From a virus: a stretch of DNA of 64,000 bases. The notes under the pieces were generated by a model. That model saw only the letters and a list, made by a program, of their open reading frames with translations, was not told the origin of the DNA and ran no database searches. The number at the start of each line of letters is the position of its first letter. Position 1 is the first letter of the stretch. The stretch spans positions 39,538-103,537 of the IMG/VR virus record IMGVR_UViG_3300044691_000274. One strand, 5' to 3'. The position numbers and the translations under genes were made by a program. Below, in pieces: positions 59,853 to 64,000 of the stretch.

Positions 59853-60275
59853 ATGAAGATTTCCTACAGCCGTCGCGCCGCCGACACGCCAGCGTTCGCC
59901 CTCATTGCTGAAGGGTGGAACGAACTCGTCCAGGGCGGGCTAACGCCTGAGCTGCGGGGCGACTCTCCTGTCGGCACTGAGAACCAAGTGCTCTACGCTG
60001 AGCGCGAGGACGGGGAGATCGTCGCATTCTTGTGTTTCACCCACCACGAGGCGCTCAGCAGCTTCTCCGTTTCCTTGGCCTACGTCGAGCCCACCAGCCG
60101 CAAGCAGGGTGTCTTCCGGGATATGTGGGCCGCGCTGATTGAGCGCGCCAAGCGGGCGAAGGTGCGGCGCGTGACCGTGGACGTCCATCCGGACAACGAG
60201 AACATGACCGAGGTCATGTCCCGGCTCTCCATGCCGGTCGTCGCTTGGACTTACGAAGCGCTCCTTGAGGTTTGA
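59853..60275 (+). CDS. GNAT-family N-acetyltransferase
   Basis: 140 aa. GEIVAFLCFTHHEALSSFSVSLAYVEPTSRKQGVFRDMWAALIERAKRAKV contains the acetyl-CoA motif (V-x-P-x-x-R-x-x-G-V-x-x-x-M), and DVHPDNENMTEVMSRLSM the C-terminal GNAT pattern. Three nucleotides separate it from the XRE gene, so the two are probably cotranscribed, possibly as a modifying pair. Confidence 0.82.
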   Translation: MKISYSRRAADTPAFALIAEGWNELVQGGLTPELRGDSPVGTENQVLYAEREDGEIVAFLCFTHHEALSSFSVSLAYVEPTSRKQGVFRDMWAALIERAKRAKVRRVTVDVHPDNENMTEVMSRLSMPVVAWTYEALLEV

Positions 60276-60277
60276 GC

Positions 60278-60592
60278 ATGCCCGAGGTCACAGACTGGGG
60301 AAAAGAGATCAAGAGGCTTCGCCTGGAGAACGGGCACACGCATCGCTCTCTAGCTGCTGCCGCTGGCGTGAGCCGATCATTCCTGAACGACATCGAGAAC
60401 GGCCTAACCGTTGGCAAAACTGACGTCGTCGCGAAGACGATGGCCTTCTTCGGCTTTGACCTGGACGCCTGCGCGCGGACCAGCCCAGAGGAGCAACTCC
60501 GCCTGCAAGCGATGGTGGAGACCAACCCGGCGCGCCGCTCCGTATTAGCCGCAAAGCGTCTCGTGACAATGTTCCCCTTGACTCGGGGCTGA
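60278..60592 (+). CDS. XRE-family transcriptional regulator
   Basis: 104 aa. GKEIKRLRLENGHTHRSLAAAAGVSRSFLNDIENGLTVGKTDVV (residues ~7-50) is an XRE/Cro-CI helix-turn-helix; the C-terminal half is short. Boxes lie upstream (59453, 59523) and just downstream (60606). It is a leading candidate for the phage repressor or antirepressor controlling the TGCA boxes, although it is too small to have a CI-type cleavage domain. Confidence 0.85.
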   Translation: MPEVTDWGKEIKRLRLENGHTHRSLAAAAGVSRSFLNDIENGLTVGKTDVVAKTMAFFGFDLDACARTSPEEQLRLQAMVETNPARRSVLAAKRLVTMFPLTRG

Positions 60593-60619
60593 CCCTCGAC
60601 CATTGTGCAAACAACTGCA
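60578..60619 (+). promoter_or_regulatory. Promoter with TGCA box over the start region
   Basis: TTGACT (60578-60583), 17 nt, CATTGT (60601-60606); box TGCAAACAACTGCA (60606-60619) begins at the last base of the -10 and would cover the transcription start. Confidence 0.75.
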
Positions 60620-60643
60620 ATCCCGCTAGCATGGAGGCTGGGG

Positions 60644-61318
60644 ATGAACGATCAGCTGACGGCCCTGAAAATCGTGCGTGCCTTTTACGCAGATATGGCG
60701 CCTGCAGGAGCGAAGTGCGCTTACAGCGGGAAATCGCTTGCGAGCGCGTTGGCGGCCCAGGACAACTGCCTCCAAGTCGTTGACCAGATCATCGCGAAGC
60801 TGCAGGCGTCGCCAACCACGAACGACCAGCGCATCAGCTCCATGCAGCTAGTCTACGAGGCGGCCGACGCGTACCTGCAGGAGAGCTTGTTCGACCCAGA
60901 CGCTGCTGTCCTTCAAAGCGCGCTGGGAGTCGTGGACGTTATGATCACGGAAGCCGAGGACGCGGGCCTTGACTGGAAGGACGCGGTCAAGCTCGCGAAC
61001 AACGTCACGAACAACCACGGCCACGTCGAAGGGATGCTGTGCATCTCCACGTCACATCTCACCGAGATGACGGCGCACGGCTTGGGCACGGATTTGGCGC
61101 CAGAGGTCATTGGTTACAACCACGGACAATATGGTTGGCAGGTCAGCATCCCGCTCGAAGAGAACGCCTGGGACATAGTGAAGGCGCATAACAAAGCCGG
61201 TGCCCTCCCGGACGACCTCTTCGGCTGCATGGAATTCGCGCGAAGTTTGGATTGTCCGTGGTTGCTGCTCGACCAAGACGCGGCGGCTATTTCGGACTTG
61301 AAAACCTATGACTGGTAA
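60644..61318 (+). CDS. DUF5983-like protein
   Basis: 224 aa from ATG 60644 (GGAGG 7 nt upstream). The C-terminal half, CISTSHLTEMTAHGLGTDLAPEVIGY ... GWQVSIPLEENAWD, follows the DUF5983 plan; the N-terminal half is helical (MQLVYEAADAYLQESLFDPDAAV). Function unknown. Confidence 0.68.
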   Translation: MNDQLTALKIVRAFYADMAPAGAKCAYSGKSLASALAAQDNCLQVVDQIIAKLQASPTTNDQRISSMQLVYEAADAYLQESLFDPDAAVLQSALGVVDVMITEAEDAGLDWKDAVKLANNVTNNHGHVEGMLCISTSHLTEMTAHGLGTDLAPEVIGYNHGQYGWQVSIPLEENAWDIVKAHNKAGALPDDLFGCMEFARSLDCPWLLLDQDAAAISDLKTYDW

Positions 61319-61325
61319 ACGATGA

Positions 61326-61339
61326 TGCAATCAACTGCA
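61326..61339 (+). promoter_or_regulatory. TGCA box, TGCAATCAACTGCA
   Basis: Exact match between the 60644 stop and ATG 61355 (15 nt), just before CGGAGG. Confidence 0.8.
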
Positions 61340-61354
61340 ACGTCGGAGGCTGCC

Positions 61355-61594
61355 ATGACACTCAACGATTTCTTCGAGCGCATCTCCCTTGAAGCGGCCA
61401 AGAGCTTCCCCGATCTCGTGGGACTCGTGATCTGCGCGCAAGGCGGCGAAGGCGACGAGACGGCCATCACCTCATTCACGAACCTGGAGCCCGAGGATGC
61501 TCTGGACTTAGCCATAGACGCGTTCAGCTCCGAGACGGACGAAACGGTGCTGGGCGCCGAGAGCGACCCTGACTGGGATGGGAGATTACATTGA
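61355..61594 (+). CDS. Unknown acidic protein
   Basis: 79 aa. FFERISLEAAKSFPDLVGLVICAQGGEGDETAITSF, strongly acidic C-terminus (DAFSSETDE). Unknown. Confidence 0.64.
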   Translation: MTLNDFFERISLEAAKSFPDLVGLVICAQGGEGDETAITSFTNLEPEDALDLAIDAFSSETDETVLGAESDPDWDGRLH

Positions 61595-61956
61595 AGCCAA
61601 TCAAGCTGACTTCGTTCTCGTATCGAAACGGCGCCCCTCCCAAGGATGCGACCACCATCATCGACTGCCGGCCCATGCGGAACCCTCACCACGTCATGTC
61701 GCTGCGCCCGCTGGATGGTCGCTCGCTCGACGTCCAGGATTACGTGGGCTGCGATCCTCTGTTCCGGGACATGCGACAGGAAGTGCTGCGCGCGTGCGTG
61801 AAGACGTCGCCCACAGGAATGGCGCCGCCGGTCTCGATAGCCTTCGGCTGTTTCGGGGGCCGACACCGCTCGGTCGCATTAGCGGAGATGTCCGCCAAGA
61901 TGCTCCGGGACCTCCGCCTGCCGGTTGAACTTTCCCACACGGAACTAAGCGCATGA
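61591..61956 (+). CDS. RapZ C-terminal domain-like protein
   Basis: 121 aa, TTG start after TGGGAGA. IIDCRPMRNPHHVMSLRPLDG and the CFGGRHRSVALAEMSAKML loop match the C-terminal domain of RapZ (GC-T/F-GG-x-H-R-S-V), without the N-terminal kinase domain. RapZ binds small RNA and glucosamine-6-phosphate in enterobacteria. A stand-alone phage copy may bind RNA or phosphorylated metabolites (inference). Confidence 0.8.
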   Translation: MKPIKLTSFSYRNGAPPKDATTIIDCRPMRNPHHVMSLRPLDGRSLDVQDYVGCDPLFRDMRQEVLRACVKTSPTGMAPPVSIAFGCFGGRHRSVALAEMSAKMLRDLRLPVELSHTELSA

Positions 61957-62171
61957 TCACGATCACGGTGGAAGACTACGAAGCGGTCGCCGTCCTCAAG
62001 CTGATGGATAAGTCGATCGTGATGGAGGCCAACCACCCGAGCCTTCTCCTGATGCACAAGATCATGTCGCAGGTGGTCAATCAGGGCGCAGTCCCCCTTG
62101 ACCCCGCCGCGATCAATGTTCTCGACCTGAGCACGCCGATCGACTGGCGCGGGTCAAACCAACTCAATTAA
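61953..62171 (+). CDS. Unknown small protein
   Basis: 72 aa, 4-nt overlap. ITVEDYEAVAVLKLMDKSIVMEANHPSLLLMHKIMSQ. Unknown. Confidence 0.62.
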   Translation: MITITVEDYEAVAVLKLMDKSIVMEANHPSLLLMHKIMSQVVNQGAVPLDPAAINVLDLSTPIDWRGSNQLN

Positions 62172-62185
62172 TGCAAGTATTTGCA
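62172..62185 (+). promoter_or_regulatory. TGCA box, TGCAAGTATTTGCA
   Basis: Exact match beginning on the base after the 61953 stop, 18 nt before ATG 62204. Identical in sequence to the box at 62562. Confidence 0.8.
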
Positions 62186-62203
62186 CACCACGGAGTTTGA
62201 GCG

Positions 62204-62551
62204 ATGAGCATGGAACCTTGGATCGGCGTCGACCTGGACGGCACCCTAGCCCACTACGACCACTGGCGCGGCGTGGAGCATATCGGCATCCCGATCTTGC
62301 CAATGCTGGACCGCATCCTCGTCTGGCTCCACGAAGGCAAGACGGTCAAAATCTTCACCGCGCGCGTCTGTGAGCGGGAAGACCCGCAGGAAGCCGCCCA
62401 TGCGCGCTTCTGCATCCAGCAGTGGCTGGAGTCGGTCGGGCTGCCGAAGCTTGAGGTCACGAACATCAAAGACTTCGGCATGATCTCGTTATGGGACGAT
62501 CGCGCGGTCGCCGTCAAATTCAACACCGGGGCAATCCTGGGACGCAACTAG
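62204..62551 (+). CDS. HAD-superfamily phosphatase-like protein
   Basis: 115 aa. GVDLDGTLAHYD (DxD motif) near the N-terminus, KIFTARV (motif II-like Thr), and a C-terminal WDDRAVAV with acidic residues: a compact HAD fold. Possibly a nucleotidase; substrate unknown. Confidence 0.82.
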   Translation: MSMEPWIGVDLDGTLAHYDHWRGVEHIGIPILPMLDRILVWLHEGKTVKIFTARVCEREDPQEAAHARFCIQQWLESVGLPKLEVTNIKDFGMISLWDDRAVAVKFNTGAILGRN

Positions 62552-62561
62552 AAACCCTCAA

Positions 62562-62575
62562 TGCAAGTATTTGCA
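62562..62575 (+). promoter_or_regulatory. TGCA box, TGCAAGTATTTGCA, abutting a start codon
   Basis: Exact match 3 nt before ATG 62579, leaving no room for a ribosome site. Confidence 0.8.
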
Positions 62576-62578
62576 CAC

Positions 62579-63046
62579 ATGCGCACTCGATCACACCCAG
62601 AGTTCGTTCGTCTTGCCCATTATCTGAAGCTCCGACGTCAGCGGGAACAGAAGCGTCAGGAGATCGAAGCAGCGTGGACCCAATACGGACCAGCCATCAC
62701 CAAGACGATGCTCAACACCGTGGCGGCCCAACGCCAGCTCAGGGCGAAGCACGCGGCTCAGGACGGGCTGTGCTTTTACTGCGAGCAGGAAGCCTGGCTC
62801 ACCGAGAAGCGCCTGAACAAAGACCTAATGTCCGAGGGCAATCCTGGGGCCGACCACCACATGAACCGGCGCCGCAAGAAGACCCAAGCCACGCGGGAGC
62901 ATCTCATCAGGAGGTGCGATGGCGGGACAGACGCCGACTCCAACATCGTCATGGCTTGCGCCGGCTGCAATCACGAACGACAGGACACACCGGTCGAAGT
63001 CTGGAAGTGGCACGTACGCGCGCGCCTCCCCCTCAACTGCGCATAG
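62579..63046 (+). CDS. HNH endonuclease
   Basis: 155 aa from ATG 62579. CFYCEQEA, DHHMNRRRKK, then REHLIRRCDGGTDADSNIVMACAGCNHERQDT: an HNH core with two CxxC zinc pairs. A basic N-terminal helix (YLKLRRQREQKRQEIEAAW) probably binds DNA. Could be a homing-type nuclease. Not next to terminase genes in this window. Confidence 0.85.
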   Translation: MRTRSHPEFVRLAHYLKLRRQREQKRQEIEAAWTQYGPAITKTMLNTVAAQRQLRAKHAAQDGLCFYCEQEAWLTEKRLNKDLMSEGNPGADHHMNRRRKKTQATREHLIRRCDGGTDADSNIVMACAGCNHERQDTPVEVWKWHVRARLPLNCA

Positions 63047-63055
63047 GAGAATGAC

Positions 63056-63322
63056 ATGAACCTGAAAAAAGTATTCCTGGTCGCTGACCTGGGCAAGAAG
63101 CTGAATAGCGTGCGCCACAGGATAGACCGCTTCGGCAATTATCGCGACCAGAACGACCAAGGTCACACGATGCCGATCACGGGCGAAACCGAGATCAAGT
63201 TCGACGACGATAAAGTTCAGGTCCCGCGCCAGTTGGTGCTCGACATGCTCAAGAGCGCTGAGAAGCATTACGCCAAGCTGCTCAAGGCCGAGGGCATCGA
63301 CACGGACGGGGCGACATTCTGA
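63056..63322 (+). CDS. Unknown 88-residue protein
   Basis: ATG after AGGAGAATGAC. KKVFLVADLGKKLNSVRHRID, then DKVQVPRQLVLDMLKSAEKHYAKLL. Unknown; 1-nt overlap with the next gene. Confidence 0.64.
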   Translation: MNLKKVFLVADLGKKLNSVRHRIDRFGNYRDQNDQGHTMPITGETEIKFDDDKVQVPRQLVLDMLKSAEKHYAKLLKAEGIDTDGATF

Positions 63323-63525
63323 TGGCTCTGAAACAAGTCACCAGCGAGCAGTTCTTCAAGGTCGTCGGTCCAATCGACTCGATCCCCAAGGTCGACGTGA
63401 ACACGTTCAAGGATCGGCTGCACGTCTCGCACTGGGAGGTCCAGCACACCCGAAAATACCTGGGCCTCTGCAAGTCCGACAGCTGGGGCATCCTCCCCAC
63501 CGAATTTTACCTGGTGGCTCCATGA
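63322..63525 (+). CDS. Unknown 67-residue protein
   Basis: ALKQVTSEQFFKVVGPIDSI, HWEVQHTRKYLGLC. Unknown. Overlaps the next gene by 4 nt. Confidence 0.62.
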   Translation: MALKQVTSEQFFKVVGPIDSIPKVDVNTFKDRLHVSHWEVQHTRKYLGLCKSDSWGILPTEFYLVAP

Positions 63526-63776
63526 GCGATCGCCGCGAATACGCCTACCGCCAGATCGCCTACCGCGACGGGGTGGAGATCAGCAGCCAGGTGATCAAGG
63601 TCGTCTACAGCTACCACGTCGAGTTCCTGCGCGACATCGCCATGTGGAACAGCCTGGGCTTCGAGCCAAGTCCGATCGGCGGCCTCTCGTATCGCTACCT
63701 GACGTCTCACTATCACCGGGGCTCAGGGCGCTATGTCGATGACAGTGAAGCCTCGCGCAACCCGTACGAACGCTGA
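63522..63776 (+). CDS. Unknown 84-residue protein
   Basis: EYAYRQIAYRDGVEISSQVIKVVYSYHVEFLRDIAMWNSLG (part), Tyr-rich. Unknown. Confidence 0.62.
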   Translation: MSDRREYAYRQIAYRDGVEISSQVIKVVYSYHVEFLRDIAMWNSLGFEPSPIGGLSYRYLTSHYHRGSGRYVDDSEASRNPYER

Positions 63777-63780
63777 CGAG

Positions 63781-63794
63781 TGCAATCACTTGCA
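63781..63794 (+). promoter_or_regulatory. TGCA box, TGCAATCACTTGCA
   Basis: Exact match 4 nt after the 63522 stop and 15 nt before ATG 63810. Same sequence as the box at 19295. Confidence 0.8.
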
Positions 63795-63809
63795 AATCAG
63801 GAGACTGAA

Positions 63810-64000
63810 ATGAAACCACAGCTGTTCATCCTCGGGGACGACATTATGACGTCCCTGACCAGGGAAGAGTTCGACGCGGTCGTGGCGGATATGAAGGAGC
63901 TGAAGCTGCTGAAGCCGCCGTTTCGGAGCTTCGACATCAAGGTGTCGGCACGCGGCATGAAGACCTTGGCCGTGGATATGGGGTTCAGCGACAACGGGGC
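63810..64000 (+). CDS. Unknown protein, 3' end outside window
   Basis: ATG after AGGAGACTGAA; open to the window end (63 residues seen). LFILGDDIMTSLTREEFDAVV, then MKELKLLKPPFRSFDIKV. Unknown. Confidence 0.55.
   Translation, partial: MKPQLFILGDDIMTSLTREEFDAVVADMKELKLLKPPFRSFDIKVSARGMKTLAVDMGFSDNG

Noticed and set aside
4195-63794. TGCA boxes as a dispersed CRISPR-like or integron-like repeat
   Set aside because: Copies are 14 bp, irregularly spaced by hundreds to thousands of bases, with genes between them and no shared flanks.
1-64000. tRNA or rRNA genes
   Set aside because: No cloverleaf-like segment with a GGTTCGANTCC-type arm was recognised; a scanning program could still find a divergent one.

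Overview
The window reads as about 64 kb of a large temperate tailed phage (or prophage) of a GC-rich alphaproteobacterium. All credible genes lie on the plus strand, packed with 1-4 base stop/start overlaps. The alphaproteobacterial call rests on the tail module (tape measure, DUF2460, DUF2163, NlpC/P60, tail-tip hub), which follows the gene order of Rhodobacter-type gene transfer agents, on DUF2793 fibre genes, and on a PEP-CTERM protein whose C-terminus looks like those of rhizobial/methylobacterial proteins. A tyrosine integrase preceded by an excisionase-like gene argues for lysogeny. No tRNA, rRNA, IS element or CRISPR array was found.

Layout. 1-15.5 kb: tail tape measure (with an embedded lysozyme domain), tail tip and a run of fibre/host-recognition genes, including a signal-peptide plus PEP-CTERM protein and a low-GC endonuclease VII-like insertion. 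15.6-17.3 kb: lysis cassette (GH108 endolysin, nested spanin-like pair, small membrane protein). 17.3-20.5 kb: HTH/phosphoesterase-like protein, nucleotide-metabolism genes and a GNAT. 20.5-36.1 kb: replication and recombination (AAA ATPase, DnaB-type helicase, RNase HI, TOPRIM primase, ssDNA-binding protein, UvsW-like helicase, RecA/UvsX, PD-(D/E)XK resolvase, Cas4/RecB-like nuclease, RuvC-like resolvase). No DNA polymerase is visible. 36.2-53.1 kb: several dozen small genes, many membrane, zinc-ribbon or DNA-binding, plus an island of exported proteins (43.2-46.3 kb: Tat signal, PEP-CTERM-like tail, lipoprotein/secreted, beta-helix). 53.1-56.8 kb: a second structural/adhesin block with a 14-fold 18-residue repeat. 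56.8-58.2 kb: excisionase and integrase. 58.2-64 kb: accessory genes (GNAT plus XRE, RapZ-C-like, HAD, HNH).

The most striking signal is not a gene. A 14-bp dyad, TGCARNYRNYTGCA (called the TGCA box below), occurs at 35 exact positions, against about 0.06 expected in 64 kb of random sequence (uniform base composition). Nearly all copies sit at gene boundaries. Many either overlap the -35 element of a sigma70-like promoter or lie exactly 8 nt upstream of a TTGACT hexamer. Others lie a few bases before the start codon or span a stop codon. This resembles a genome-wide operator network comparable in logic, though not in sequence, to the stoperators of L5-like mycobacteriophages. Candidate binders in the window are an Arc-type protein (40692), an XRE protein (60278) and a paralogous pair at 33945 and 36289.
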